A stretch of 64,000 bases of DNA from Tellurirhabdus rosea (lineage in GTDB: Bacteria > Bacteroidota > Bacteroidia > Cytophagales > Spirosomataceae): the NCBI RefSeq assembly GCF_026278345.1, contig NZ_CP111085.1, forward strand, positions 2,058,001 to 2,122,000, given 5' to 3'. A program made the position numbers and the translations under genes. The number at the start of each line of letters is the position of its first letter. The stretch's first letter is position 1. A model generated the notes under the pieces. The model saw nothing but the letters and a program-made list of their open reading frames with translations, ran no database searches and was not told where the DNA came from. Positions 1-8,349 of this stretch are shown here, piece after piece.

Positions 1-375
1 CAGCGACTCTTCCGAATTACGCTGGAACTCCTGAATCTGCTGCTGCAGGTTTTGCAACTCTTTTTCGCGGTCCGCCCGGATTACGTCGGTCATGGTAGCA
101 GCACCTTTCTCGTACGTAGCCAGTTTGTCCTGGAATTCCTTCACTTTAGCATTGTATGCGTTCTCCAGTTGGGTGCGCTGGATGCCGAGCTGGTTCTGAA
201 TGTCCTTGCTTTCCGGCATGTTACCCAGGATATAATCAATATTGGTGTAGCCAATCTTAATTGCAGTCGCGGCGGGTGTAGCGGCAGAAACCGGCTGTTG
301 AGCCTGTGCCTGCGCGTTGCCTGCTCCTACCATCAACCCTGCTGCCAGGGCAGCCAGAATGAGTTTATTCTTCAT
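1..375 (-). CDS. OmpH/Skp-family periplasmic chaperone, C-terminus cut by window edge
   Basis: Translating the minus strand from the ATG at 373-375 gives a signal peptide (MKNKLILAALAAGLMVGAG, then Ala/Gln-rich cleavage region), followed by IGYTNIDYILGNMPE and a charged coiled coil that runs off the window. This is the layout of OmpH/Skp proteins, trimeric periplasmic chaperones that hold unfolded outer-membrane proteins for BamA. About 125 residues are visible; the family is usually 160-200. It starts only 12 bp after the stop of another OmpH gene and lies downstream of bamA on the same strand, so it is probably the last member of a bamA-ompH-ompH operon. The family assignment is good; the missing tail prevents a length check. 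Confidence 0.85.
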   Translation of the reverse strand, partial: MKNKLILAALAAGLMVGAGNAQAQAQQPVSAATPAATAIKIGYTNIDYILGNMPESKDIQNQLGIQRTQLENAYNAKVKEFQDKLATYEKGAATMTDVIRADREKELQNLQQQIQEFQRNSEESL

Positions 376-387
376 TCGATTCGTAAG

Positions 388-1011
388 TTATTTAGGTTTT
401 TGCGTTGTTTTTGTGTTCGGTTTCGGAGCGTTGTCGGTTGTTGCCGTTGGGGCACTGGCCGCCGCGTCTGCCGTACTGCTTCGTTGTCTCTGGTCCGTTC
501 CCAGACCAAGCTCCTCCATCACATAATCCGTATAATCGTGACGGGGGTCGGTATAGAGCATCACAAAATCACTGGCTTTATCAAACATAAAGTTCAGCTT
601 CTTCAGGATAGCTACTTTCTCGATAGCCCGGTTGACTTCGTCCATTACGGGCTTCATCAATTCCTTTTTCTTCTGAAACAACAGGCCTTCGTACCCAAAG
701 ACCTTGTTGTTATATTCGCGTGCTTCACGCTCTTTGTCCGAAAGGACCCGGAGGCGTTCCCGCTTCATCTCGTCGGTCAGCAGGATTTCTTCCGCCTGGT
801 AGGCTTTCTGCAGCCGGTCGATCTCCGTGTACTTATCCTGAATGTCCTTCGACCATTTATCCGCAAACCGGTCTACTTCCGTCAACGCCTTCTGGTACGC
901 GGGCATCTTTCCGGTGATAAACTCTGTGTCGACGTACCCAAACTTCTGGGCCTGTGCCGGTCCCACTACGGTAAGGAAACACAAAGTTACTAAAAACAAC
1001 AGTTTCTTCAT
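388..1011 (-). CDS. OmpH/Skp-family periplasmic chaperone
   Basis: 207 residues. The start is placed at the ATG 1009-1011 because it opens a clear signal peptide (MKKLLFLVTLCFLTVVGPAQAQ); an upstream in-frame ATG at 1065 would put 18 basic residues before it. The mature part starts KFGYVDTEFITGKMPAYQKA and continues as a long charged coiled coil, as in Skp/OmpH. The last ~25 residues are Ala/Thr/Pro/Lys-rich and low complexity, an extension not needed for the fold. Sits between bamA (upstream) and a second OmpH gene 12 bp downstream. Inferred role: holding outer-membrane proteins in the periplasm before insertion by BamA. Confidence 0.9.
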   Translation of the reverse strand: MKKLLFLVTLCFLTVVGPAQAQKFGYVDTEFITGKMPAYQKALTEVDRFADKWSKDIQDKYTEIDRLQKAYQAEEILLTDEMKRERLRVLSDKEREAREYNNKVFGYEGLLFQKKKELMKPVMDEVNRAIEKVAILKKLNFMFDKASDFVMLYTDPRHDYTDYVMEELGLGTDQRQRSSTADAAASAPTATTDNAPKPNTKTTQKPK

Positions 1012-1274
1012 ATTAGCCGGTTGGTTTTTCCGCAAAGCCAGGGAGAACAATCGTCTGATAATCAATAACGTCTTTCTGAGTCGCGGCGTTCCCGCTTACA
1101 ACGAAAAGAGGCCCCGGTTCGTATTAAATTGTGCTTAAATCGGCCCTCCCCCCCGTCACCGGCTGCAGGCCCTGACAGGGTTTTCCGTACCAGATTCAGG
1201 CTATCCGAATCCTGTCAGAGCTTGTTGCCGCTGACAGGGTGAAGCCGTGGCCGAGAGTCGTTTCTTGGAACAAA
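1012..1274. other. bamA-ompH intergenic region with CCTGTCAG inverted repeats
   Basis: About 260 bases without a convincing gene. It contains CCCTG-A-CAGGG near 1170-1180 and a second inverted repeat CCTGTCAG (1211-1218) / CTGACAGG (1231-1238). The same CCTGTCAG core forms the hairpin after rpmA at 36039-36074. No clear TAnnTTTG promoter box is visible on the minus strand, so where transcription of the ompH genes starts is open. Confidence 0.5.
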
Positions 1275-1311
1275 AACCGGCCGGTGGGTTTAAACACCGG
1301 CCGGTTTTTTT
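1275..1311 (-). terminator. Rho-independent terminator of bamA
   Basis: Perfect stem ACCGGCCGGTG / CACCGGCCGGT with an 8-nt loop, flanked by A-runs on one side and T-runs on the other. It abuts the bamA stop codon (1310-1312) and would work in both directions. Confidence 0.8.
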
Positions 1312-3970
1312 AACGAATCTGCTGACCAATCGTGAAGTGGAACTGACCGCCTGGCTGGTTCCGCTGCGCACCCGGATTCGGGTCGAAACCGTAGCCGTAG
1401 TCAATCCCGATCAGACCGAACGCAGGCATGAAAATCCGGGCTCCGAAACCGGCCGACCGCTTCAGATCAAACGGGTTGAAATTCTTGAAGCTGCCCCAGT
1501 TGTTTCCGGCTTCGAGGAAGCCCAGGACAAAGATCGTCGCCGACGGGTTCAGCGATACCGGGTATCGCAGTTCCATCACGTATTTGTTATAGGCGATACC
1601 GCCCCGCTGGCGCTCGTTAGCCGAGGGCAGAATGCCCGGACGGCCCGTGTATACGCTGCGGTCGTCGTAGCCGCGGAGACCGATGATGTCCTGCGCCAGG
1701 GCAAACATCCCCGTACCGGCCAGACCGGAACCACCCAGCACAAAACGCTCGAACGGGCTGAAATCCGTACTCGGGCCGTAGCGGCCGAGGAAGCCCATGT
1801 GGGCGCGGGCGTTCAGCACCAGTTTACCCGTTACGGTTGCAAACCAGCTCGCATCAAACATCCACTTGTGGTATTCTACCCAGCGGAAACGCTTGTTGAG
1901 GTCGGTCGGCTGCGGACCATTCCGGAACAGGGAGTACGGCGGCGTCAGCGACCCGCTCAGCGAGAACGACGAACCACCCCGCGGGAACTGTGGATTGTCG
2001 ATGCTGTTCCGCGACAGGGTCGTGTTGAACAGGAAGCTGTTTGAAATCCCGTTGTTGAACTCCTGGCCCGTTTCTGGATCGGAGATGTAGAACAGGTTCA
2101 GGTTGTTCAGCCCGTAGCGCTGGAACGTCAGCGCGTGGCTCAGCGTGAAGTAGTCGTCGGGGAACCGCAGGCGGCGACCCAGTGACAGCGACATCATCGT
2201 GTTGGAGTACGACCCGAAAGCCGTTGCGTTCCGGAGCGAACTTCCCCGCGAGTAAATGTCGAACTGGTTGAACTGCTGGAATACGGTATGGCTCAGCGCA
2301 ACCGAGAAGGCGTTCGGCCGACGGCCGCCCAGCCAGGGCTCCGTAAACGTCAGCGAATACGTCTGGAACTGCCGACCGTTTGCCTGGAAGCGCAGGGCCA
2401 GTTTCTGCCCGTCGCCCGCCGGCAGCGGTTTCCACGCGCTCAGGTTGCCAATGTTCTTGGCCGAGAAGTTGTTGAACACCAGACCCAGCGTCCCGACGAA
2501 GCCGACGAAACCACCCCAGCCACCGGAAAGCTCAATCTGGTCCGACGGTTTTTCTTCCACCGTGTACTCGATGTCCACCGTTCCGTCCGGCTGCGGAACC
2601 GGGTTGATGCCGATTTTTTCGGGGTCAAAGTAGCCGAGCGTGGCCAGTTCGCGCTGCGTCCGGATGATGTCCGTTTTGCTGAACTTCTGCCCCGGCAGCG
2701 TCCGGATTTCCCGGAGCACGACGTGGTCACTCGTCTTCGTGTTGCCGTTCAGGATGATGCGGTTGATGGTCGCCTGCTTTCCTTCGAAAATCCGGAACTC
2801 GATGTCGATGGAATCGCCTTCGACGCTCTTGATGACATCATCAGCGCTGAAGTACAGGTAACCGCGGTCCATGTACGCCGAACTCAGGTCACCACCCGGG
2901 TTGCCGTTCTTTTTCTTTTCGATATCTTCCTTGCTGTAGATATCGCCTTTCTTAAGACCCAGAATCTGCGTCAGCTGCTCGTCGGTGTAAAGGTAGTTGC
3001 CCTCCCAGTCGATGGAACGCACGTAGTATTTCGGTCCTTCCTCGATGTTCATGATGATGTTCACGCTCTTGCTGTCGTGTGCATACACCGAGTCGAAGGT
3101 GATGGTGGCGTCGCGGTAGCCTTCCTTGTTGTAGAAGTCAAGCACCTTCTGTTTGTCTTCCTCGAACTTTTTCGGGATAAACTTGGAAGGCGTAAACAGG
3201 CGGCCGAAGCGGGACTCCTTGGTGCCTTTCATCTTCATCCGGACTTTGTCCTCTTCCAGTTGCTCACGGCCCCGGATGTCGATGTCGTTAATCTTTACTT
3301 TCGAGCCTTTGTCGATGAGCACCCGCATCGTCGCGTAGTTGCGGGCGCTGTCAGTGGAGACGGTATTGATGCGGACCTTCGTGTTCAGGTAGCCTTTTTC
3401 GACAAAGAACTTCCGGACACTAAGCTGGGTGTTCTTGATGATCGTGCTGGATACCAGACGGCCGAGGTTCAGTTTGACCTTGTCTTTCAGGGCGTCCTGT
3501 TCGCCTTTCCGGATACCCAGAAATTCAACTTTGTAGAGGCGCGGCTGTTCGCGGATTTCCACGTTCAGGAAGACCTGGCTGCCGTCGATGCGGGTGGCGA
3601 GGAATTCGGCGGTTTCGAGCAGGCCCGACCGCATGAGTTTGTTGATGGCACTCGCCACGGCCTCGCCCGGAATCCGGATTTTGTCGCCCACCTTCAGGCC
3701 GGTCAGCGAAAGCAGCGAGTTGGGGTCCAGGTATTTGTTGCCTGTGACCGTCAGGCCGGCGATTTCGTATTCTTTCGGGTTTGCCGGGTCGAAAACCTCA
3801 GTAGCCGGAGCCGGTGTGCTTCCCGCGCCGACTCCTACGCCGATGCCCGGCCGAACCTGCGCCTGCAGGGTAACCGAAGCCAGAACAACCGCAAGGAAAA
3901 GACCCGTTGCGGTGGTTCGGCGAATACCTGATAAAAAGATGTTTTTCAAAGGATTACCTATCGGTTTCAT
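1310..3970 (-). CDS. bamA: Outer membrane protein assembly factor BamA
   Basis: 886 residues with an N-terminal signal region (GLFLAVVLASVTLQAQ), then about five POTRA repeats (roughly residues 65-480; for example IAGLTVTGNKYLDPNSLLSL) and a C-terminal 16-strand Omp85 barrel from about residue 500, containing GGRRPNAFSVAL and ending in the expected beta-signal (FHFTIGQQIR). It catalyses insertion of beta-barrel proteins into the outer membrane. Genes uppS upstream and two OmpH chaperones downstream on the same strand match the usual Bacteroidota arrangement. The POTRA region carries a Lys/Asn-rich insert (EKKKNGNPGGDLSS) also common in Bacteroidota BamA. Start chosen at ATG 3968-3970, about 98 bp after uppS. 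Confidence 0.95.
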   Translation of the reverse strand: MKPIGNPLKNIFLSGIRRTTATGLFLAVVLASVTLQAQVRPGIGVGVGAGSTPAPATEVFDPANPKEYEIAGLTVTGNKYLDPNSLLSLTGLKVGDKIRIPGEAVASAINKLMRSGLLETAEFLATRIDGSQVFLNVEIREQPRLYKVEFLGIRKGEQDALKDKVKLNLGRLVSSTIIKNTQLSVRKFFVEKGYLNTKVRINTVSTDSARNYATMRVLIDKGSKVKINDIDIRGREQLEEDKVRMKMKGTKESRFGRLFTPSKFIPKKFEEDKQKVLDFYNKEGYRDATITFDSVYAHDSKSVNIIMNIEEGPKYYVRSIDWEGNYLYTDEQLTQILGLKKGDIYSKEDIEKKKNGNPGGDLSSAYMDRGYLYFSADDVIKSVEGDSIDIEFRIFEGKQATINRIILNGNTKTSDHVVLREIRTLPGQKFSKTDIIRTQRELATLGYFDPEKIGINPVPQPDGTVDIEYTVEEKPSDQIELSGGWGGFVGFVGTLGLVFNNFSAKNIGNLSAWKPLPAGDGQKLALRFQANGRQFQTYSLTFTEPWLGGRRPNAFSVALSHTVFQQFNQFDIYSRGSSLRNATAFGSYSNTMMSLSLGRRLRFPDDYFTLSHALTFQRYGLNNLNLFYISDPETGQEFNNGISNSFLFNTTLSRNSIDNPQFPRGGSSFSLSGSLTPPYSLFRNGPQPTDLNKRFRWVEYHKWMFDASWFATVTGKLVLNARAHMGFLGRYGPSTDFSPFERFVLGGSGLAGTGMFALAQDIIGLRGYDDRSVYTGRPGILPSANERQRGGIAYNKYVMELRYPVSLNPSATIFVLGFLEAGNNWGSFKNFNPFDLKRSAGFGARIFMPAFGLIGIDYGYGFDPNPGAQRNQPGGQFHFTIGQQIR

Positions 3971-4068
3971 ATTTACCCTGTAACTCGGAACAGAAGACCC
4001 CTGGTTCCCGCAAAGGGTTGCAAATCGTACCCCGTAAAGGACGGGATTCTTCCGGGAAACGTTGCGGA

Positions 4069-4809
4069 TTACTTGACCAACTGTTCGCTGATTTTGCCAA
4101 ACCGCCGTTCACGGCCCTGATAGGTCAGTACGGCCTCCCAGAGGTGCGGTTTCCGGAAATCCGGCCAGAACACGTCGTTGATGATGTACAACTCGGCATA
4201 CGCCAGTTGCCAGAGCATAAAGTTGCTGATGCGATGGTCGCCGCCCGTCCGGATCATCAGATCCACGTCGGGAATGCCTTCGGTAGCCAGCGCCTGGTTG
4301 ATGGTGTCTTCGTCAATCTGCTCGGGCGACAGCAGGCCGGCTTTTACCTGCGCGGCGATTTTGCGCGTGGCCTCCACGAGGTCCCATTTTCCGCTGTAGC
4401 TCAGCGCCAGAATCAGGTTCAGCCCCGTGTTGTTCTCCGTCAGCCGCATGGCCTCGTCGAGTTCATTGCGGCACGAGCCCGGCAGTGTCTTGGTATCACC
4501 GATGGTCGACAGGCGCACGTTGTTTTCCATCAGCGTCGGGATTTCGGCCCGGATGGTATGCACCAGCAGTTGCATCAGGGCGTCGATCTCCAGCTTCGGA
4601 CGACCCCAGTTTTCGGTTGAAAAAGTGTAGAGCGTCAGGTGTTTCACGCCCAGTTCCGCACAGCCCTCTGTAACTTCCCTGACGGCCTTAATGGCATTCC
4701 GGTGACCAAATACCCGCGCAGCGCCCTTTTGTTTTGCCCAGCGTCCGTTTCCGTCCATAATAACGGCAATGTGTCGGGGCAGATTGCTCAGGTCAATGAG
4801 TTCTTTCAT
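4069..4809 (-). CDS. uppS: Isoprenyl transferase (undecaprenyl diphosphate synthase)
   Basis: 246 residues, normal length for cis-prenyltransferases. It adds isopentenyl units to farnesyl diphosphate to make the C55 lipid carrier for peptidoglycan and O-antigen. Signature motifs are present: HIAVIMDGNGRWAKQ (catalytic Asp), LTLYTFSTENWGRP, and the RTGGDHRISNFMLWQLAYAE block. It is the first gene of the minus-strand run toward bamA. Cytoplasmic, membrane-associated. Start ATG 4807-4809 gives MKELIDLSNLPRHIAV, the usual N-terminus. Confidence 0.95.
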   Translation of the reverse strand: MKELIDLSNLPRHIAVIMDGNGRWAKQKGAARVFGHRNAIKAVREVTEGCAELGVKHLTLYTFSTENWGRPKLEIDALMQLLVHTIRAEIPTLMENNVRLSTIGDTKTLPGSCRNELDEAMRLTENNTGLNLILALSYSGKWDLVEATRKIAAQVKAGLLSPEQIDEDTINQALATEGIPDVDLMIRTGGDHRISNFMLWQLAYAELYIINDVFWPDFRKPHLWEAVLTYQGRERRFGKISEQLVK

Positions 4810-5029
4810 TCAGCCGGATTCGTTTTTAACAAAAATTAACAAAATAGGCCCGCTCTGGCAGGGCCGTTCAGAATCAGACTGCAAGTTACGAAAAAATAGG
4901 GATTGAAGGACCAGCGGATTGGGGGGCCGGCGTTCTTTCGGAAATTTATTCGAATTATCTTTTTTTTGAAAACCATTCGTCAACGGGTGGTCCGGCTTCC
5001 CCCAGCGGTTTTTTCCTATTTTGACGGGT

Positions 5030-5581
5030 ATGATAACCATTCGATTCGCGACCCCCGAGGACGCACCGGCCCTGCTGGCCATTTATGCGCCTTACATCAC
5101 CGATTCTATCATTTCGTTTGAGTACGAGGTGCCGGACCTGGCCGACTTTACCGGCCGGATCGAGGCCATCCGGCAGCAGTTTCCTTATCTGGTCGCCGAA
5201 TCGGAAGGGCGGTTGCTCGGGTATGCCTACGCGGCCCGGCATAACGAACGGAGCGCCTACCAATGGTCGGCCAACACCTCGGTGTACATCCATCAGGACT
5301 GGCACCGCCGGGGCATCGCCCGGACCCTGTACGCCCGGCTGCTCGACCTGCTGCGGGCGCAGGGGTACTGCAACGCGTTTGCCGGGATTACCCTCCCGAA
5401 CGAAAAGAGCGAAGCCTTTCACCAGTCGATGGGCTTCGAACGTATCGGCACGTATAGCAATACCGGCTTCAAGTTCGGGGCCTGGCACAGCGTAGCGTGG
5501 TTTCAGCTGGTCCTGCAGCCTTACCCGCCCAGCCCGGCGCCGCCGGTGCCCATCGGCGCACTCGCTCTTAAAAGTGCCTGA
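5030..5581 (+). CDS. GNAT N-acetyltransferase, phosphinothricin-acetyltransferase-like
   Basis: 183 residues. Single GNAT fold: MITIRFATPEDAPALLAIYAPYI at the N-terminus is typical of the Pat/Bar and YwnH branch; the acetyl-CoA loop is visible as QDWHRRGIARTLYARLLDLL and the C-terminal motif as NEKSEAFHQSMGFERIG. These enzymes acetylate amino groups of small molecules such as phosphinothricin or methionine sulfoximine; the substrate here is not predictable. A TTG three codons upstream (5021) is in frame, but the ATG at 5030 matches family starts. The C-terminal ~20 residues are Pro-rich. Convergent with the LytTR regulator gene, with one base between the stops and no terminator visible. Confidence 0.88.
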   Translation: MITIRFATPEDAPALLAIYAPYITDSIISFEYEVPDLADFTGRIEAIRQQFPYLVAESEGRLLGYAYAARHNERSAYQWSANTSVYIHQDWHRRGIARTLYARLLDLLRAQGYCNAFAGITLPNEKSEAFHQSMGFERIGTYSNTGFKFGAWHSVAWFQLVLQPYPPSPAPPVPIGALALKSA

Positions 5582-5582
5582 G

Positions 5583-6344
5583 CTACAGCTCCAGCAGCGT
5601 TTTCAGGTTGTCATGGTAGGCGCTACCGGTCTGTAACTGCGTGTTCTTTTTGTCCCGCAGACCGACTAGATATTTGCCGTTGAAATACCGCTGAATTTCC
5701 CGGACCTGGCGGCTGTTGATGAGCGTGGAACGGCTGATGCGCAGAAACGTGTCCGGCAGTTTTTCCTCCAGGGTCGTGATGGTGTAGGTGGTCAAGTACT
5801 GCTGCCCGTCCGTCGTGTGCAGCAGCACGTATTTGTCTTCCGCTTCAAAATAGGCAATGTCGGTCAGCGGAATGATCAGGATGCGGTCGCCGGACTTGAC
5901 CGAAATCGATTGCAGTTCTTTTTTGGGTTTAAGCAGTTCGAGCAGGTGGCGGAGGTCGGGCGTCACTGTCGCCGGGGCCTGCCGGGAGTGGCGAATGCGT
6001 TCAATGGTTTTTGCCAGTCGTTCGGGCTCGATGGGCTTGAGCAGGTAATCCACCGAATTTTCCTCAAACGCCCGCACGGCGTACTCGTCGTAAGCCGTTG
6101 CGAAAACGACCATCGGCAGGTACGTCAGTTTCGAAAGCATTTCGAAGCCGTTCAGCCCCGGCATTTCGATGTCCAGAAAGACCAGTTCCGGCCGCAGCGA
6201 TTCCACGGCCGTCAGCCCCTCGGCCCCGTTGGCCGCCTCGCCGACAATGGTAAAGGTATCCGGGTAAGCCGACAGCAAACGCCGCAGCCGACTGATGGCC
6301 AGCGGCTCGTCGTCGACGAGAAGGGTGCGTAGTGGGGTTTCCAT
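5583..6344 (-). CDS. LytTR-family response regulator
   Basis: 253 residues. Receiver domain at ~5-125 with acidic pocket VDDEP (Asp11/12), phospho-acceptor Asp58 (VFLDIEMPGLNGFE) and the KPI loop; a LytTR DNA-binding domain at ~150-250 (ISVKSGDRILIIPLTDIAYFEAEDKY and FLRISRSTLIN). It should be phosphorylated by the sensor kinase encoded 127 bp upstream. Same strand as a TonB receptor, a TPR-like secreted protein and the kinase, so the four may form one transcription unit. Target promoters are unknown. Confidence 0.93.
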   Translation of the reverse strand: METPLRTLLVDDEPLAISRLRRLLSAYPDTFTIVGEAANGAEGLTAVESLRPELVFLDIEMPGLNGFEMLSKLTYLPMVVFATAYDEYAVRAFEENSVDYLLKPIEPERLAKTIERIRHSRQAPATVTPDLRHLLELLKPKKELQSISVKSGDRILIIPLTDIAYFEAEDKYVLLHTTDGQQYLTTYTITTLEEKLPDTFLRISRSTLINSRQVREIQRYFNGKYLVGLRDKKNTQLQTGSAYHDNLKTLLEL

Positions 6345-6471
6345 GAGTGGATTTCTGAACCGGAATTACACAGATTCAGGGATTAATCAGGATTTGTCAG
6401 CCTGAGCTGACTGTTAAGGATTTAATAACCGAAGTGATGCATCCGGCTTTGGCCGGACGGGCGGGTCTGAA

Positions 6472-7647
6472 CTAGTCGGCATAAGCGACTTTCTGGCCGC
6501 TTACCTCCTCCAGCCGGTCGGCTTTGATTTTGATACTAATTTCTTTTTTGGGCTGGTTGTGCACTTCCAGACGGGCGTCGTCGCCGTACAGCAGGCGCAG
6601 TTTGTCCTGGATGCTCTGTAGCCCGTAGCCCGCCACCAGCTGCTCCGGAAAAAGCGGTCCGTTGTCATGAATGCAAAGGGCCAGCCAGCCGTCTTCCCGC
6701 CCGATGCGCAGGATGATTCCGCCCGGTCCGGCCAGTTTGGAGATGCCGTGCTTGATGGCGTTTTCAACCAGCGGCTGAAGCAGAAACTGGGGAATGGGGC
6801 AGGTTTTGAGGCGGTCGTCCGTCAAGTCAATGCGGTAGGTCAGGCGGTCGCCGAAACGGACCTGCTCCACGTCCAGATAGGTCCGCACCATTTCCAGTTC
6901 GTTTTCGATGGAATTGAAATACTGGTTCTTGACCCCGGTTGTGTACCGGAACAGTTTGGAAAGCAGCAGCACCATGCGTTCGGCCCGGTCGGGTTCGTCG
7001 TGCACGAGGCTGGCGATGGAGTTGAGGGCGTTGTACAGAAAATGCGGGTTGATCCGGGCCTGCAGGGCGTCCAGTTCCGCCCGGGTCTTGAGCTGTTCCA
7101 GCTGAATCAGCCGGAATTCCTGCTCGGTGAGTTTCGTATCAATCTGCTGGCCCTGCCGCTGAAAGTAATAAAACAGATTGCAGACAATCAGAGGGCCGAT
7201 CATGTACAGCATCCAGGGCGCGTCGGTCTGGTTGTAATCCGGATACTTGCTCCGGATTTCGCCGATCAGCTCACGGCCCCCTATCGCCAGAAATACGACC
7301 GTTTGCAGCGTCATCCAGGCCAGCACGATCAGGCCCGACAGGATCAGGTGCCGTTTGAGAACGCCCTTGCTCACCCGGTTCAGCCACGGACTGAGCAGAC
7401 TCGTCAGGAGCGCCGAAGCGGCCCCGGCGACAAGGTTCTGCTGCACGATGTACGTGTTCATCTGGACCAGCAGCGGCTCCTTCATTGTCATGATCTGATT
7501 GCTGAAATAGATGACGCCGCTGGTGCCGTACATGATCAGCGCACCAAACAGCATGGCCATCAGCACACCCGGCCCGGTACGCTGACGCAGCAATTGCGTC
7601 AGCGTCAGGGGGTCCGGCTGGTTATTTTTATTCGCGTTGCGGTTCAT
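6472..7647 (-). CDS. LytS-type sensor histidine kinase
   Basis: 391 residues. About four hydrophobic segments between residues 28 and 165, then a coiled linker and the His_kinase domain with phospho-acceptor His202 (RINPHFLYNALNSIASL). The HATPase region follows (QPLVENAIKHGISKL and GYGLQSIQDKLRLLYG). There is no extracellular sensor domain, so the cue is probably sensed in or at the membrane. It starts 10 bp after the stop of the TPR-like gene and is followed by its LytTR partner. The pairing is inferred from adjacency and family. Confidence 0.93.
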   Translation of the reverse strand: MNRNANKNNQPDPLTLTQLLRQRTGPGVLMAMLFGALIMYGTSGVIYFSNQIMTMKEPLLVQMNTYIVQQNLVAGAASALLTSLLSPWLNRVSKGVLKRHLILSGLIVLAWMTLQTVVFLAIGGRELIGEIRSKYPDYNQTDAPWMLYMIGPLIVCNLFYYFQRQGQQIDTKLTEQEFRLIQLEQLKTRAELDALQARINPHFLYNALNSIASLVHDEPDRAERMVLLLSKLFRYTTGVKNQYFNSIENELEMVRTYLDVEQVRFGDRLTYRIDLTDDRLKTCPIPQFLLQPLVENAIKHGISKLAGPGGIILRIGREDGWLALCIHDNGPLFPEQLVAGYGLQSIQDKLRLLYGDDARLEVHNQPKKEISIKIKADRLEEVSGQKVAYAD

Positions 7648-7657
7648 CAGTGCAGGC

Positions 7658-8308
7658 TTATTTCGCGCACTTGCCCAAGAGGGGTTCTATGTTTTTCTGT
7701 CCCCAGTTCGGATGCAGTTCGCTGGCAGGCTTAAAGGTAGCAAATTTTTCGCTGGCCTGAGTCAGCAGCGGACAGGCCGCCGACAGCCCACCGCCGAACT
7801 GTTCGGGCGTATGGTAAAGCGACGAGCCGTGCAGCACGTAAGGCCGCGGATTGGCAGGATTCAGGGCTTTGGCTTCTCCAATCGCCTCCTCGAAGGCCGG
7901 GCCGTAGGTCTGCCAGCGGTTCATGGGGTCCACCACCATCCGGGCCTGGGCGATGTAGGCCTTCAGGACACTCAGTTCGTCGTTTTTGGGCGAAATGCCT
8001 TCCGCCTCTTTCAGAAACCGGTCGGCCTGGTCCAGATAACGGTCTTTCTCGGCGGCATCTTTTCCCATAAATCCGGCATAAACATACAGCAGACCGGCGT
8101 AATAGCGCGGCAGCCATTCCTTCGCTTCGGCCTGGGCAATGCGCTCAAACTGGTTGGCCGTCGCCAGCATTTCCGGCAGGGGCGTCTTCTGACTCTGGGT
8201 TTTCATGGTTTCGAGAGCGGCAGTCATGGCCTCTTTGTAGGCCGCCGACTGGGCGAAAAGCGAAGGAGTTGCCAGCAGCAGGGCGGCGAAGAGCAGGATG
8301 GTTTTCAT
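7658..8308 (-). CDS. Secreted TPR-like protein of unknown function
   Basis: 216 residues with a signal peptide (MKTILLFAALLLATPSLFAQ) and an all-helical body with repeated pairs of helices (ANQFERIAQAEAKEWLPRYY and AKALNPANPRPYVLHGSSLY), which suggests TPR-like repeats. Two Cys near the C-terminus (AACPLL and LLGKCAK). No enzymatic motif seen. It lies 41 bp after the TonB receptor and 10 bp before the sensor kinase, so it may link the receptor to the kinase or simply share its transcript. I do not recognise a characterised homologue. Confidence 0.8.
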   Translation of the reverse strand: MKTILLFAALLLATPSLFAQSAAYKEAMTAALETMKTQSQKTPLPEMLATANQFERIAQAEAKEWLPRYYAGLLYVYAGFMGKDAAEKDRYLDQADRFLKEAEGISPKNDELSVLKAYIAQARMVVDPMNRWQTYGPAFEEAIGEAKALNPANPRPYVLHGSSLYHTPEQFGGGLSAACPLLTQASEKFATFKPASELHPNWGQKNIEPLLGKCAK

Positions 8309-8349
8309 GGTTTTGATGGATTGAATGGCTGAATAGTTGGATGGTTGAA
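8309..8349. repeat. Short TGAATGG/TTGAAT word-repeat gap
   Basis: The 41 bases between the TonB receptor and the TPR-like gene are made of imperfect GGATTGAATGGCTGAATAG-like words. It resembles one arm of the ACTGAATG hairpins at 13044-13141 and 30066-30150, but no pairing arm is present. Confidence 0.4.

Noticed and set aside
2288-3931. Long open frame (547 codons) opposite bamA
   Set aside because: Low-complexity, Val/Arg/Asp-rich translation without family motifs, fully inside the well-supported bamA gene on the other strand; a composition artefact of GC-rich DNA.
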